Notes: generated from the letters alone by a model not told the origin. A stretch of DNA of 64,000 nucleotides from Sporosarcina sp. ZBG7A (GCF_000813425.1 NZ_JWIB01000007.1:1-64000); one strand, 5' to 3'; shown: positions 28,038 through 38,145, counted from the first letter of the stretch. A program made the numbers and translations.

Positions 28038-30155
28038 TTATTTCGGGTATTCAATCCGGCTATGAAAAATACCGTTCAACGTTTCACAAATCACTTGTTC
28101 CACAGTACGGATTTCTTTCAAGGACAACTCACATTCATCGAATTGGCCATCGTTAAGTTTGTCCTTCACTATCGATTTAACCAAACCCGAGATTTTTTCA
28201 GGAGTCGGTTCTTTCATTGAACGAACGGCCGCTTCACAACTATCTGCAATTGAAATGACTGCAATTTCTTTCGTTTGCGGTTTTGGTCCGTGGTATCTAA
28301 AATCGTCCTCTACTACATCTTTCCCTTGTTCCTTCGCTTTAAAATAAAAGTACTTCAAGAAACTGGTTCCGTGGTGTTGACGTGCGATATCTATAATTTG
28401 TTGAGGCATCTTCTTTGCAGCAAGTAGATCTGCGCCATCTCCCGCATGAGCAATAATAATATCGCGACTTTCTTCAGGTGTTAGCTGATCATGGGGATTC
28501 ACACCATGCTGATTTTCGATAAAATACAAAGGTCTTACTGTCTTTCCAATATCATGATAGTAACTGCCCACTCGAGCTAGTAATCCATTCGCTCCAATCG
28601 CCTCACAAGCCGCGTCGGCTAAATTGGCGACCATCACACTGTGATGATACGTTCCTGGTGTTTCTGTCAATACCTTTTTCAATAGTGGATGGTTTGGATT
28701 GGATAACTCAACTAGACGTAAATCAGAGACGATCCCAAATATCGATTCAAAGAACGGCAACAAGCCAATCGTGAGCGCCGCAGAGAGAATAGCTGAGCTG
28801 ATTGCAGCTATCGCATAAAAAAGTATTTCCGAAAGCGTATAGGTAGATTGTGTCATAAGTAGATAAAACGCAACGTACAACAAATTTGCAATGGCGACCG
28901 CCAAGCTTGTTCTCATAATCGTAAGACGTCTTCCACTTTCACCAAGGACAAGTAGCGCCGTTACACCGCCTAGTAGGAAATACAATACTACTTCCATTTG
29001 CATTATCGACGTAACGCCTTCTTGTAACATGAGGCCACTTGTTGCAGCAATCATTACGACAGAGAGTATGGCTAATCGTTCATTCGTAAGAATTTTCACT
29101 AGCAAAGGTGCTAATGCAGCAGGAAAAAGAAATGAGACTTGGACATCGAACTCTTTTTCCAATACACCTGTAAACTTCATCATTACAACAACTAAAAAGA
29201 AAATCGAGTAAAAGATAAGTAGTGCTTTCTTTAAGACTTGTTTATCTTCTTTTCTTGACATGAAATGAACATAGACAAGACCCGACAAAAGGACAATCAA
29301 ACAAATTAGTGCAAGTATCGGTTTGATAGATGTTTGGTTTGTCAGCAATCCCGTTACTTCAAGCTGTCGGTAAATTTCCTTATCAATCACTTGACCTTCC
29401 CTTACAATCACTTGCCCTTGTAGGATTCTGGTTGGTTCTATACTATCTCGAGCCTGTTTCAATCGTTCCTCTGTCAAATCTTCGTTGACAGTTTCTGTAG
29501 GGACAATTAACGGTCGTACTAGCTGAATCATCGTTTGAACTTGTCCATCAGGAATTTTTGAAGAAGTTCTGAGTTTACGCTCAGCATCATATTGAGCAAC
29601 CGTTACATCTTTTGCCTTAATCGGTTTCGATAGTTCAGATGCCACAATTTTAATGAGTTCAGAGCGCATCTCTAGTAATACTGCTTCATTTTCAGTGAGT
29701 AGTCCTGTTAAAACGGTTTCACTCAAGTAAATGTCTGGTTCAGTCTCTTTTAATTCTTTTAACTTATTATTCATTTCACGAATTGCCGATTTCAGCGAAG
29801 TTGCCGAAATCGTCTCTTCTTCACTTAATGTACTTTTTTTCACTTCAAGAATATAGTCGAACAATGAGGAAGCGATTGACTGTCGATTGGTAGAAATCTC
29901 TTCATTGAACTGATATACAGGTGGTTGTTCTTCTGCAACACGATCACGCTCTTCCTCTGTTTTCACAGTATCCTCTACCGTTTTTAAAGATCGGAGCGTA
30001 CTTGGAGCAATTTGAAATGGTGTTAACTCGTAAGTCTCTTGCTTCACATCATCATAAATGAAAAAAAATAAAACGACTGCAGACAATCCAATAACCAACC
30101 AGGCAGTTACATGAAACTTTAAGGACTTGATAAGTTGGATCAACGGCTTTAGCAT
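28038..30155 (-). CDS. pgpH: 7TM-HD phosphodiesterase PgpH (YqfF)
   Basis: Membrane protein of 705 residues. One N-terminal helix (about 15-32) is followed by an external 7TMR-HDED domain (about 35-270), seven membrane helices (about 275-480) and a C-terminal cytoplasmic HD domain. The HD ligands appear in [19 protein letters not shown] and [12 protein letters not shown]. Family members degrade cyclic di-AMP and are tied to wall and osmotic homeostasis. Length is normal. It sits between phoH and ybeY, the standard order. Confidence 0.94.
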   Translation of the reverse strand: MLKPLIQLIKSLKFHVTAWLVIGLSAVVLFFFIYDDVKQETYELTPFQIAPSTLRSLKTVEDTVKTEEERDRVAEEQPPVYQFNEEISTNRQSIASSLFDYILEVKKSTLSEEETISATSLKSAIREMNNKLKELKETEPDIYLSETVLTGLLTENEAVLLEMRSELIKIVASELSKPIKAKDVTVAQYDAERKLRTSSKIPDGQVQTMIQLVRPLIVPTETVNEDLTEERLKQARDSIEPTRILQGQVIVREGQVIDKEIYRQLEVTGLLTNQTSIKPILALICLIVLLSGLVYVHFMSRKEDKQVLKKALLIFYSIFFLVVVMMKFTGVLEKEFDVQVSFLFPAALAPLLVKILTNERLAILSVVMIAATSGLMLQEGVTSIMQMEVVLYFLLGGVTALLVLGESGRRLTIMRTSLAVAIANLLYVAFYLLMTQSTYTLSEILFYAIAAISSAILSAALTIGLLPFFESIFGIVSDLRLVELSNPNHPLLKKVLTETPGTYHHSVMVANLADAACEAIGANGLLARVGSYYHDIGKTVRPLYFIENQHGVNPHDQLTPEESRDIIIAHAGDGADLLAAKKMPQQIIDIARQHHGTSFLKYFYFKAKEQGKDVVEDDFRYHGPKPQTKEIAVISIADSCEAAVRSMKEPTPEKISGLVKSIVKDKLNDGQFDECELSLKEIRTVEQVICETLNGIFHSRIEYPK

Positions 30156-30209
30156 CCCTTGAATCCCCTTTCAGTCTGAAATACAAAAAGTATGTAAGGA
30201 GCAGCCCGG

Positions 30210-31166
30210 TTAGGACTGCTCTTCTTCGTATGCATCGATAATTTTTGCAACAATAGGATGTCGGACCACGTCAGCTGGCTCTAAATATTGGAAGTGGATC
30301 TCTCGAACTTTTGACAAAATAGACTCCGCCGCAATGAGGCCCGACTTTGAACCCTTGGGTAAATCTATCTGTGTCTTGTCTCCCGTAATGACCATTTTAG
30401 AACCGAAGCCCAATCGAGTTAAGAACATTTTCATTTGAGCGTGCGTCGTATTTTGCGCTTCATCAAGAATAACAAACGCATCATCCAGTGTACGTCCTCT
30501 CATATAAGCAAGAGGAGCAATTTCAATGGTTCCTCGTTCTATTAGACGTTCCGTATGTTCAGCGCCTAACATATCATGTAGTGCGTCGTAAAGTGGACGC
30601 AAATAGGGATCGACTTTGTCTTTTAAATCACCAGGCAAAAAGCCTAAACTTTCTCCAGCTTCCACAGCCGGTCGCGTTAAAATAATTCGTTTTGCAGAAC
30701 CGGTTTTCATGGCATGCACGGCAAGTACAACGGCCAAATACGTTTTCCCAGTTCCAGCAGGTCCAATACAAAATGTTAGGTCGTTCTGTCGGATTGCTTG
30801 AACATATTCCCGTTGTCCGATTGTTTTAGCACGAATCACTTTCCCTTTACTGTTCCGAGCGATTTCCACATCATACAGTTCGGCAAAGTATTCAATAGTA
30901 CCATTATTCACCATTTCAATAGCAGTTGCAACATCTCTTTGGTTTATTTGGATTCCTTTGCGAATCACTTTCAACAATTGTTCTAAGAGTTGTTTCGCTG
31001 CATCTGTATTCTCTTCCGACCCTTTGAGAGAAATCGTTTCACCTCGTGACAGTACAGCAACGGATAGATTTTCTTCAATCAGCTTAATGTTCTGGTCGGA
31101 AATTCCAAGTAACATGATCGCTTCGTTTGGATCTTCTAGATGTAGTTGAAGTTGTTGTTCACTCAA
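30210..31166 (-). CDS. phoH: PhoH-family ATPase
   Basis: Cytoplasmic P-loop ATPase of 318 residues, probably RNA-related. An N-terminal KH-like region is followed by the PhoH domain: Walker A GPAGTGKT, TRPAVEAGESLGFLPGD, Walker B FVILDEAQN and sensor VITGD. It starts with TTG at 31166, directly after the yqfD stop, with GGGGGAG eight bases upstream. The exact role is unproven; its conserved place next to ybeY suggests RNA metabolism. Confidence 0.94.
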   Translation of the reverse strand: MSEQQLQLHLEDPNEAIMLLGISDQNIKLIEENLSVAVLSRGETISLKGSEENTDAAKQLLEQLLKVIRKGIQINQRDVATAIEMVNNGTIEYFAELYDVEIARNSKGKVIRAKTIGQREYVQAIRQNDLTFCIGPAGTGKTYLAVVLAVHAMKTGSAKRIILTRPAVEAGESLGFLPGDLKDKVDPYLRPLYDALHDMLGAEHTERLIERGTIEIAPLAYMRGRTLDDAFVILDEAQNTTHAQMKMFLTRLGFGSKMVITGDKTQIDLPKGSKSGLIAAESILSKVREIHFQYLEPADVVRHPIVAKIIDAYEEEQS

Positions 31167-32261
31167 TCAATCGTCTCCCCCTTGGGATAATGGTCTTTTT
31201 ACCGCAATATTTTCGTTGATCAAAAAAAGTATAGTCCCTGTTACTTTATCACTACCAAACGTCACCTGTAAAATATTTTCATCCTTTATATCCTTTTCAA
31301 ATGAGGTTTCAGATAGTAATTTATGTTTTAATAATGGGACTAAAAAATTTTTCTCCATTCCTTTTTCTAAAGTAATAGTTTTTACGGTATTATCCACTTC
31401 TTCATTCCACTCTACAATCTTCCAAAATGGACGATTTGCAGATTGTTGTTTCAGCCATGGTAAGTGCCATTCTATAGACACACTTTTTTCCCCAGCAGCG
31501 CGATATTGAATCGTTTTCGGTAATGAGAATTTGTACTCTAGCCAATAGTCCGCAAAAACAGCACCTTCTGCTCCTACTACTGCCACCTTATCACCTTGTT
31601 CTAATACGCCTGTCGCCAGCAGATCCCCTTTTTTAACGGTTTGGTTAAGTCGAGCGACCCTTTCTCCACTTTTTAGCTGAAAGCCTGTAATGACTCCTCC
31701 AGTGCGTGCTGCTAACTCACCCGGTTTCCCTGTTTTTTCAACCTTGCTTGAGGTTTTTGGTGAAATCATCGGAATCACAGTAAGTGTTGCACCCTTTTTT
31801 TCGAAGCGCACCCATGATAAGTCCGGCTCATCAGTCATAATTTGGCTCCGGATCGTTGTCTCATCTGGTAGCTGACGCAACAACTTCATTGGAACGACTG
31901 CTGACTTTTGCAAAGTTTGTTCTATTCGTTCAGCAATTTCAGGATGCTCCGCATCAACGTTTACTTGCCACAGAAACAGCGAAGCAAGAAACGGGATAAT
32001 GCAGAGCAGTAAAGCGACCCACGAATGGAATAATCGATTAATCGGGGTTCCATCACCTAAGCGCTCAACATGGACTTTCAATTTAAATCGTCGCCTATTT
32101 GTACGGATGTACTTTAAACCACTTGAGTCTGTACGAAACCAAATAGCACCATCTATGTGTTCAAGTCTCGAAACACGTTTCTTATTCCGAATCATCTCGT
32201 TCACTAGATGGGCGGGTTTTCCTTCGCCTTTCAATTCTACGTCAAATAGCTTACGCTTCAT
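31167..32261 (-). CDS. yqfD: Sporulation protein YqfD
   Basis: Protein of 364 residues with one membrane helix (about 85-103), a cytoplasmic basic N-terminus (RLEHIDGAIWFRTDSSGLKYIRTNRRR) and a large external domain. It is related to SpoIV-type sporulation membrane proteins; in Bacillus subtilis yqfCD is expressed in the mother cell under sigma-E. It overlaps yqfC by 11 bases with GAAGGAGAGG inside the yqfC end, so the two are coupled. Confidence 0.9.
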   Translation of the reverse strand: MKRKLFDVELKGEGKPAHLVNEMIRNKKRVSRLEHIDGAIWFRTDSSGLKYIRTNRRRFKLKVHVERLGDGTPINRLFHSWVALLLCIIPFLASLFLWQVNVDAEHPEIAERIEQTLQKSAVVPMKLLRQLPDETTIRSQIMTDEPDLSWVRFEKKGATLTVIPMISPKTSSKVEKTGKPGELAARTGGVITGFQLKSGERVARLNQTVKKGDLLATGVLEQGDKVAVVGAEGAVFADYWLEYKFSLPKTIQYRAAGEKSVSIEWHLPWLKQQSANRPFWKIVEWNEEVDNTVKTITLEKGMEKNFLVPLLKHKLLSETSFEKDIKDENILQVTFGSDKVTGTILFLINENIAVKRPLSQGGDD

Positions 32262-32508
32262 ACACCTCTCCTTCCTTCGCGTCTTTCGTAATCCGAAGTT
32301 CGTGTAACTCTGTGAAGGAGAGTAACGCTGATTTTTCCATTAACATGTCAAAATGAATATCAGTGCCTTTAATATGGATGATATAGCCTTCCTTACGTAA
32401 TTTCGCATACCCTTCGGAAATGATCACTAGCTCATACCCACCAAGTACTTTGAGTGAAGTTAAATCTTCCAGTGAAATTAAAGATCCCATTTCAAATAGT
32501 TTTCTCAA
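32251..32508 (-). CDS. yqfC: Sporulation protein YqfC
   Basis: Small protein of 85 residues with the family core SLEDLTSLKVLGGYELVIISEGYAKL and GTDIHFDMLM. Related genes are needed for efficient sporulation in the mother cell. I use the TTG at 32508 with AGGGGG about nine bases upstream; the first Met codon (32490) lacks a site. The ribosome binding site lies inside a 20-bp hairpin that reaches the start codon. Confidence 0.85.
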   Translation of the reverse strand: MRKLFEMGSLISLEDLTSLKVLGGYELVIISEGYAKLRKEGYIIHIKGTDIHFDMLMEKSALLSFTELHELRITKDAKEGEVYEA

Positions 32509-32559
32509 CGCATTGACCCCCTATACCATTCTTATGCTCGGTACAGGGGGTCAATGCGT
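32508..32559 (-). promoter_or_regulatory. Long hairpin burying the yqfC ribosome binding site
   Basis: On the minus-strand RNA, arms ACGCAUUGACCCCCUGUACC and GGUAUAGGGGGUCAAUGCGU form 20 pairs, one of them G-U, with a 12-base loop. The 3' arm includes the AGGGGG binding site and the first base of the UUG start. No U run follows, so it does not look like an ordinary terminator. On the plus strand the same position would be a mismatch. Confidence 0.8.
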
Positions 32560-32565
32560 ATTGGT

Positions 32566-33096
32566 TTATTGTTTAGATTTAGGTGGCCCCAGAATTTCTG
32601 AAAACACGATCCCTCTCAGTATATCTTGTTTACTCGTAACATCCACATTAAGGGATTCACTCTTCACAAACCGCTGTTGGTCTGGATTATGCGTCGAGAG
32701 TCTACCTGAAGATCGAGAACTTGTTTGTCTTTCTGGTCGACCTGATTTTGGGCTTACAGGCTTTCTCATAGGTGCTTCAGGAATTAAAACAGGTTCAATC
32801 GGAACGGGTTGTTCTGCGACCGTTTTCCGCTGATCTTGTTGGATTTCCTTATAAATTTCACCTGTTAGCTCTTTTAATCTTTTAAAAGGATCCATCTGTT
32901 CAGAGGTTGATGACTGTCGTGTCTGAGTCTGTTGAGCTCGTTGTGGCATCGACTGTCTCTCTGTCACTGGTTGCTTTTTAGGCATCTCAGTTTTCTGAGG
33001 TGTCCCTTGCTTCTGACTTTGATCGTCGCTCTTATTCTTCTTACCGAATAACGTACTGATAAGTCCAATCGCAATCAGAATTATAATTTGTTCCAT
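32566..33096 (-). CDS. Uncharacterised membrane-anchored protein downstream of floA
   Basis: Protein of 176 residues with no certain family. An N-terminal membrane helix (about 2-16, ends in GKKNK) is followed by a Gln/Ser/Pro-rich disordered linker (20-150), and a short conserved-looking C-terminus DILRGIVFSEILGPPKSK. Small proteins ending in a similar SEILG-type motif occur near other membrane genes in Firmicutes, by memory. It occupies the place of yqfB in Bacillus subtilis but is longer and not clearly homologous. ATG at 33096 has AAGGGGATG upstream. Confidence 0.75.
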   Translation of the reverse strand: MEQIIILIAIGLISTLFGKKNKSDDQSQKQGTPQKTEMPKKQPVTERQSMPQRAQQTQTRQSSTSEQMDPFKRLKELTGEIYKEIQQDQRKTVAEQPVPIEPVLIPEAPMRKPVSPKSGRPERQTSSRSSGRLSTHNPDQQRFVKSESLNVDVTSKQDILRGIVFSEILGPPKSKQ

Positions 33097-33132
33097 CAGC
33101 ACATCCCCTTTCCGGGAAGTTGCGGTTTATCA

Positions 33133-34134
33133 TTAGTTCTTCGGCTTATTGTCCTGATCGCCAGAACCGCTTATTTTCCCGATGGAATCTCTCATACCTG
33201 TATCTGCTTGAAGATTCTTATAGTTCATGTAATCCATCACACCAATATTGCCGCTACGAAGTGCTTCAGCCATAGCAAGTGGTACTTCTGCTTCTGCTTC
33301 TACAACCTTAGAGCGCATTTCAACAACTTTGGCACTCATTTCTTGTTCGCTAGCAACAGCCATTGCACGACGCTCTTCAGCTTTTGCCTGTGCAATATTC
33401 TTATCTGCTTGAGCTTGCTCAGTTTGAAGTTCTGCACCAATGTTCTTACCGATATCAACGTCAGCGATATCAATAGATAGGATTTCAAATGCTGTTCCAG
33501 AATCCAATCCTTTTGTAAGGACTGTTTGAGAAATCAAATCCGGATTTTCCAATACTTTTGCGTGGTCAATTGAAGAACCGATTGTACTAACAATACCTTC
33601 ACCAACACGAGCAACAATTGTCTCTTCACCAGCACCACCGACGAGACGGTCGATGTTAGCCCGAACTGTAATACGCGCTTTCGCTTTCACTTCGATACCG
33701 TTCATCGCAACACCCGCGATGAATGGTGTTTCAATAACTTTAGGGTTTACAGACATTTGTACGGCTTGCAACACGTCACGACCTGCAAGGTCAATTGCTG
33801 CAGCACGTTCGAATGTCAGTTCAATATTTGCACGTTGAGCTGCAATTAGTGCGTTTACAACGCGGTCAACGTTACCACCAGCAAGGTAATGACTCTCTAG
33901 CTGATTAATCGAAACGTCCACTCCTGCTTTGTGTGCTTTAATGAGTGGGTTTACAACACGGCTTGGAATTACTCTTCTAAGACGCATTCCCACTAATGTA
34001 AAGATGCTTACTCTGACTCCTGCTGATATTGCGGAAATCCACAATGCAACGGGTACGAACGTAAAGAACACAGACAACACGATAATCGCAACGACGGCGA
34101 TTACTACGATCCCAATTAGACTACCACTGATCAT
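33133..34134 (-). CDS. floA: Flotillin-like protein FloA
   Basis: Lipid-raft scaffold of 333 residues. An N-terminal membrane hairpin (about 5-30) is followed by a band-7/SPFH-like domain and a C-terminal coiled coil rich in Ala and Glu ([21 protein letters not shown]). It organises fluid membrane regions and supports wall, signalling and sporulation proteins. Its ATG overlaps the nfeD stop by four bases; the pair is the usual NfeD-flotillin unit under sigma-W in Bacillus subtilis. Confidence 0.95.
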   Translation of the reverse strand: MISGSLIGIVVIAVVAIIVLSVFFTFVPVALWISAISAGVRVSIFTLVGMRLRRVIPSRVVNPLIKAHKAGVDVSINQLESHYLAGGNVDRVVNALIAAQRANIELTFERAAAIDLAGRDVLQAVQMSVNPKVIETPFIAGVAMNGIEVKAKARITVRANIDRLVGGAGEETIVARVGEGIVSTIGSSIDHAKVLENPDLISQTVLTKGLDSGTAFEILSIDIADVDIGKNIGAELQTEQAQADKNIAQAKAEERRAMAVASEQEMSAKVVEMRSKVVEAEAEVPLAMAEALRSGNIGVMDYMNYKNLQADTGMRDSIGKISGSGDQDNKPKN

Positions 34135-35474
34135 CCTTCATTCCCCTCCATTTCTTGAAGTTCCCTGACAACTGTCCGAGATCCTTCAACTTTCACTATC
34201 TTAACACGCTTTCCTTTATCAATGTAGTTTCCTTCTGAAACGACATCGATTCGTTCTCCGTCTAACACGATTGCTCCTGATGGACGTAACGGTGTTAGAG
34301 TGATTGCTGTCTTACCAAGCCAATCAATACGGTTTACATTTGAAACATATCCGCTTTCCGTATCCGTTGCGTCCATAAGAATCATTCTGTTCAACAAATG
34401 CAGTTTCTTTCCAAAGAATTTCATAATAACCACCATCCCCGTTGTAGCAATTATTAGTGCAATGAGCACAGAAATCGCCATATATGCAGGATTCGCACCT
34501 GCCATTATAATACTACCGGTGACAGCGACTGCACCCGCTATTCCTGCAATCCCATGGGGCAAGAACAACTCCGCAACAATCAATCCCGCACCAAGGAGGA
34601 ACAAGAGAATCGCTTCATAGCCCGCTAAACCGGCTATCAAATGTCCGTAGAAAAAGAGTAATAGAGCTGAAACTCCCATTGTACCCGCTACACCAAATCC
34701 TGGGGAGTACAATTCTACAATTAACCCAAGACCTGCTATTGAAAGTAATATTGGAACAACTACAGGATTGGTAATGAATCGTGCAATCTTTTCACTAAAT
34801 GTCGGATCCGTAGAGATAGTTGTTACATCTTTCATGCCGATTTCCGCCAACAACTCATCATAATTAGCGACTGTTCCTTCACTGTATCGGACATCCGGTA
34901 ATGCAGCTTCACGGTCAGTCAATGTTAACAACTCACCTTTACCCGCGCGGAATTCCGGGAGATCTTCCTCAGGATTTGCCATAGCCAGTGCAAATTTAGG
35001 ATCACGTTTTTGTGACTCAGCCGCATTTTTCATGGCAGCTGACCATGCACTGCGGGCTTTCTTATCTGCCGCATTACCAGAACCGTCAATCACTGCAGAA
35101 GCACCCATTGTAGAACCTGGTGCCATATAAATTTCGTCTGCATGGAGGGCAAGAAAAGCCCCTGCTGATAAAGCCCGTTTGTTGATGTATGCAACAATTT
35201 TAGGTTCAGTCTCATCCATTAGCTTCGCGATTTCACCTGCAGTATCTGTAAAGCCTCCTGGTGTATTGATATCAAGCACAATTACATCTGCACCTGCTTC
35301 TTCAGCCTCATTGAAAGAACGTTTTAAAAACGCATACAATCCCTTCTCTACTTCATCATGAATAGGAACTTTGTAAACGGTTCCAGTTTTCGCTAGAGAC
35401 GTAGTCGAAAATGGAAGTGCAACGGCTGAAACAATAAGTGTCAAAAGCAGAAATCCTCTAATGAGCTTCTGCAA
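34131..35474 (-). CDS. yqeZ: NfeD-family membrane serine protease (YqeZ)
   Basis: Protein of 447 residues. A signal helix is followed by a ClpP-like serine protease domain (about 30-220, [15 protein letters not shown] with catalytic Ser in [12 protein letters not shown]), four or five membrane helices (about 235-370) and an OB-fold NfeD domain (about 375-447). I use the TTG at 35474, which has AGGTGGGG just upstream; the GTG at 35483 lies in that site. Partner of FloA; a sigma-W promoter lies ahead. Confidence 0.93.
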   Translation of the reverse strand: MQKLIRGFLLLTLIVSAVALPFSTTSLAKTGTVYKVPIHDEVEKGLYAFLKRSFNEAEEAGADVIVLDINTPGGFTDTAGEIAKLMDETEPKIVAYINKRALSAGAFLALHADEIYMAPGSTMGASAVIDGSGNAADKKARSAWSAAMKNAAESQKRDPKFALAMANPEEDLPEFRAGKGELLTLTDREAALPDVRYSEGTVANYDELLAEIGMKDVTTISTDPTFSEKIARFITNPVVVPILLSIAGLGLIVELYSPGFGVAGTMGVSALLLFFYGHLIAGLAGYEAILLFLLGAGLIVAELFLPHGIAGIAGAVAVTGSIIMAGANPAYMAISVLIALIIATTGMVVIMKFFGKKLHLLNRMILMDATDTESGYVSNVNRIDWLGKTAITLTPLRPSGAIVLDGERIDVVSEGNYIDKGKRVKIVKVEGSRTVVRELQEMEGNEG

Positions 35475-35522
35475 AAACCCCACCTACTTTCTAAGTTGTT
35501 TGCTCTTCAAGTATACCTATTA

Positions 35523-35548
35523 TACGGACGAAACACACGTAAGTTTCA
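35523..35548 (-). promoter_or_regulatory. Sigma-W type promoter of nfeD-floA
   Basis: On the minus strand TGAAAC (35548-35543) and CGTA (35526-35523) are spaced exactly 16 bases, the sigma-W consensus. The homologous yqeZ-yqfA operon is a known sigma-W target in Bacillus subtilis. Confidence 0.85.
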
Positions 35549-35661
35549 CTATACGGAAAGTTTCTTGTGAAAAATATTTCTGCGATTGTGAGTTCTTAAG
35601 GTTCTATGAGCTCTTTGGACTCCTATCAAGAAATGAACTTAATTTGTGAAGCTAAAAAAAT

Positions 35662-35692
35662 AAGCCAGAAAATCCATAGGATTTTCTGGCTT
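35662..35692 (-). terminator. rpsU terminator
   Basis: A perfect 14-bp stem (AAGCCAGAAAATCC) with a three-base loop is followed on the minus strand by ATTTTTTT. The rest of 35549-35744 shows no gene. Confidence 0.85.
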
Positions 35693-35744
35693 ACGCGCAT
35701 TTTACTGGGTTAACGTTGCTTTAAGCAAACAATATAGGAGTTAA

Positions 35745-35918
35745 TCAGAATTTGCGTTTACGAGCAGCTTCAGATTTCTTTTTACGCTTAACACTTGGCT
35801 TCTCATAAAACTCATGCTTTCTTACGTCTTGTATCGTACCACTCTTTGATACAGTACGTTTGAAGCGGCGAAGAGCATCTTCAAGTGATTCGTTCTTACG
35901 AACAGTTGTTTTAGTCAT
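35745..35918 (-). CDS. rpsU: 30S ribosomal protein S21
   Basis: Basic ribosomal protein of 57 residues ([16 protein letters not shown] ... RKRKF) that binds the small subunit near the mRNA platform. The ATG at 35918 has GGAGGGAGGG upstream. The yqeY gene that usually follows rpsU in Bacillus subtilis is absent. A leader hairpin precedes it. Confidence 0.97.
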   Translation of the reverse strand: MTKTTVRKNESLEDALRRFKRTVSKSGTIQDVRKHEFYEKPSVKRKKKSEAARKRKF

Positions 35919-35948
35919 CTCTTGTCCCTCCCTCCGAACACACTTCGA

Positions 35949-35967
35949 ACATAGCATACTGCTATGT
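35949..35967 (-). promoter_or_regulatory. Hairpin in the rpsU leader
   Basis: A perfect eight-bp stem (ACATAGCA) with a TAC-type loop lies between the promoter and the ribosome binding site. Its role is unknown. Confidence 0.4.
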
Positions 35968-35975
35968 ACTTGAAA

Positions 35976-36004
35976 ATTATAACGTATTATTTTCTAACGG
36001 TCAA
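35976..36004 (-). promoter_or_regulatory. rpsU promoter (sigma-A type)
   Basis: On the minus strand TTGACC (36004-35999) and perfect TATAAT (35981-35976) are spaced 17 bases. Confidence 0.8.
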
Positions 36005-36018
36005 TATAAAAGATGAAA

Positions 36019-36687
36019 TTAATAGTCGGATTTTGACTGAAGACCATTCATGATCGCAACACCGGAGCTTGCACCAATGCGTGTTGCACCTGCTTCTTTC
36101 ATAGCTGTCAAATCTTCTAAACTACGAACTCCACCAGAAGCTTTGACGCCCATTTCTGGACCTACCGTGCTACGCATCAATTTAACGTCTTCAACTGTTG
36201 CTCCGCCAGTTGAAAATCCTGTGGAGGTTTTTACAAAATCCACTTTCGCAAGAACTGATAATTCACAAGCTGTACGCTTTTCTTCATCTGTAAGCAACGA
36301 CGTCTCAATAATCACTTTTACGATGGCTTTTCCTGCTGCCGCGTTCACAACAGCTTCGATGTCTTGTTGAACTGCTTTCGTATCTCCACTTTTTAAAGCG
36401 CCAATGTTAATGACCATATCAATTTCACTTGCGCCGTTTTCAATCGCATTTTTCGTTTCAAATGCTTTAACCTCTGATGTTGTTGCACCGAGCGGAAAAC
36501 CGATAACAGTGCAAGTTTTTACCGAGGTTCCCTTAAGTAATTCAGCAGCAGTCTTTACCCATGTTGGGTTTAAACATACAGAAGCAAATTCGTATTGCTT
36601 CGCTTCATTACAAAGTTCTATAACCTGTTCTTTTGTAGCATCTGCTTTTAATAATGTGTGATCGATCATTTTTGCTATTGAATTCAT
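36019..36687 (-). CDS. deoC: Deoxyribose-phosphate aldolase
   Basis: TIM-barrel aldolase of 222 residues that splits 2-deoxyribose 5-phosphate to glyceraldehyde 3-phosphate and acetaldehyde in nucleoside breakdown. The Schiff-base lysine is in FVKTSTGF and the second lysine in [15 protein letters not shown] at the N-terminus is also typical. It is a single gene placed after mtaB, with its own ATG and GGAGGT site, and stops 15 bases before the rpsU promoter. Confidence 0.96.
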   Translation of the reverse strand: MNSIAKMIDHTLLKADATKEQVIELCNEAKQYEFASVCLNPTWVKTAAELLKGTSVKTCTVIGFPLGATTSEVKAFETKNAIENGASEIDMVINIGALKSGDTKAVQQDIEAVVNAAAGKAIVKVIIETSLLTDEEKRTACELSVLAKVDFVKTSTGFSTGGATVEDVKLMRSTVGPEMGVKASGGVRSLEDLTAMKEAGATRIGASSGVAIMNGLQSKSDY

Positions 36688-36752
36688 AGTTATGACCTCC
36701 TAGAGGATGTACGTACCTCTTCCATCATATCAGAATCAATCCAAATAGAAAA

Positions 36753-36783
36753 GAAACCACTAGGCACAATGCCCAGCGGTTTC
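36753..36783 (-). terminator. mtaB terminator
   Basis: GAAACCGCTGGGCA pairs with TGCCTAGTGGTTTC and is followed on the minus strand by TTTTC. It overlaps no coding bases and ends the hrcA-mtaB operon. Confidence 0.8.
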
Positions 36784-36785
36784 CA

Positions 36786-38129
36786 TTAATGGACTAATTC
36801 TTGTTCTTCTTCCATTACTCTAACGAATTGTCCTTCATTGTAAGGATATCCTGCCTTTAATAATTTCACACGAACAATTTTACCGACCATTGCTTCGTTA
36901 GCAGGGAACACCACTTTTAAGTAATTGTCCGTATAGCCTACATACAGATCACTTTCCGGATCTTCTTTGAACTTCTCTTCTGGGATGACTTCAAGAACGT
37001 CCCCTTCAAACTCGGCTGCATACTGCTTTGCAAGCTGATCATTCAGTTCGATCAGACGATGAACGCGATCATTTTTCACGTCTTCATCCACTTGGTCTTC
37101 CATGCGGGCTGCAGGTGTCCCTGTACGTTTTGAGTATGGGAATACATGCAATTCCGAGAATCGATGATCACGGATGAAATTATATGTCTCCATAAACTCT
37201 TCTTCCGTTTCACCTGGGAATCCTACAATCACATCTGATGTGATCGCTAGATGAGGCAATGCCTCACGAAGACGATCCAGACGCTCTGCAAAGAACTCCA
37301 TCGTATATTTACGTCGCATTCTCTTTAGAACGGTATTAGAACCAGATTGGATTGGTATGTGCAAATGGCGAACGATAATTGACGAGTTATTTAAAACCTC
37401 AATCACTTCATCCGTCAGCTGACTTGCCTCAATCGAACTAATACGAAGTCTTTTGATTCCTTTGACTTTTGTTTCGAGATCGATAAGCAACTTAGCGAGA
37501 TTATAGTCTTTCAAATCCTCACCATAGCCACCTGTATGGATACCTGTTAATACGATTTCCAAATATCCAGCATCGACTAACTGCTGGGCTTGGCGAACAA
37601 CTTCTTCAGGATCACGTGAACGCATAAGACCACGAGCCCATGGAATAATACAGAATGTGCAGAAGTTGTTACACCCTTCTTGGATTTTCAACGATGCACG
37701 TGTACGGTCAGTGAAAGCAGGTACATCCAGTTCTTCGTAGACCCTATTTTTCATGATGTTACGGACAGCATTGATTGGTTGACGTTCTTCACGATATTCT
37801 TCGATTAACCCAAGCAATTTTGTACGATCTTGCGTACCGACTACGATATCCACGCCAGGGATCGCCATAATTTCTGCAGGTGAAGTTTGTGCATAACAAC
37901 CTGTTACACAAATGACTGCATCTGGATTTTGACGAACTGCGCGCCGAATGACTTGTCGACTTTTTTTGTCTCCTGTATTGGTAACTGTACATGTATTAAT
38001 GACATAAACGTCAGAGTTTTTTTCAAAGTCAGTCCGTTCATAGCCAGCATCTTTAAAAAGCTGCCAGATTGCTTCAGTTTCATAGTGATTCACTTTACAG
38101 CCCAATGTATGGAAGGCAACCAATGACAT
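36786..38129 (-). CDS. mtaB: tRNA threonylcarbamoyladenosine methylthiotransferase MtaB
   Basis: Radical SAM enzyme of 447 residues that makes ms2t6A37 in tRNAs reading ANN codons. An N-terminal UPF0004 domain with cluster cysteines (LGCKVN, NTCTVT, CVTGCYAQ), the radical SAM motif CNNFCTFCIIPWARG and a C-terminal TRAM RNA-binding domain are visible. ATG at 38129 has GAGGTG eight bases upstream. Last gene of the heat-shock operon, as yqeV in Bacillus subtilis. Confidence 0.95.
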   Translation of the reverse strand: MSLVAFHTLGCKVNHYETEAIWQLFKDAGYERTDFEKNSDVYVINTCTVTNTGDKKSRQVIRRAVRQNPDAVICVTGCYAQTSPAEIMAIPGVDIVVGTQDRTKLLGLIEEYREERQPINAVRNIMKNRVYEELDVPAFTDRTRASLKIQEGCNNFCTFCIIPWARGLMRSRDPEEVVRQAQQLVDAGYLEIVLTGIHTGGYGEDLKDYNLAKLLIDLETKVKGIKRLRISSIEASQLTDEVIEVLNNSSIIVRHLHIPIQSGSNTVLKRMRRKYTMEFFAERLDRLREALPHLAITSDVIVGFPGETEEEFMETYNFIRDHRFSELHVFPYSKRTGTPAARMEDQVDEDVKNDRVHRLIELNDQLAKQYAAEFEGDVLEVIPEEKFKEDPESDLYVGYTDNYLKVVFPANEAMVGKIVRVKLLKAGYPYNEGQFVRVMEEEQELVH

Positions 38130-38145
38130 CAGCTGCTCACCTCTT

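Noticed and set aside
30488..31149. Plus-strand frames opposite phoH
   Set aside because: The minus strand codes a complete PhoH ATPase with all motifs; the plus frames have none.
32508..32559. Reading the yqfC hairpin as an ordinary intrinsic terminator of the upstream gene
   Set aside because: On the minus strand no U run follows; the next bases are the UUG start and coding sequence of yqfC.
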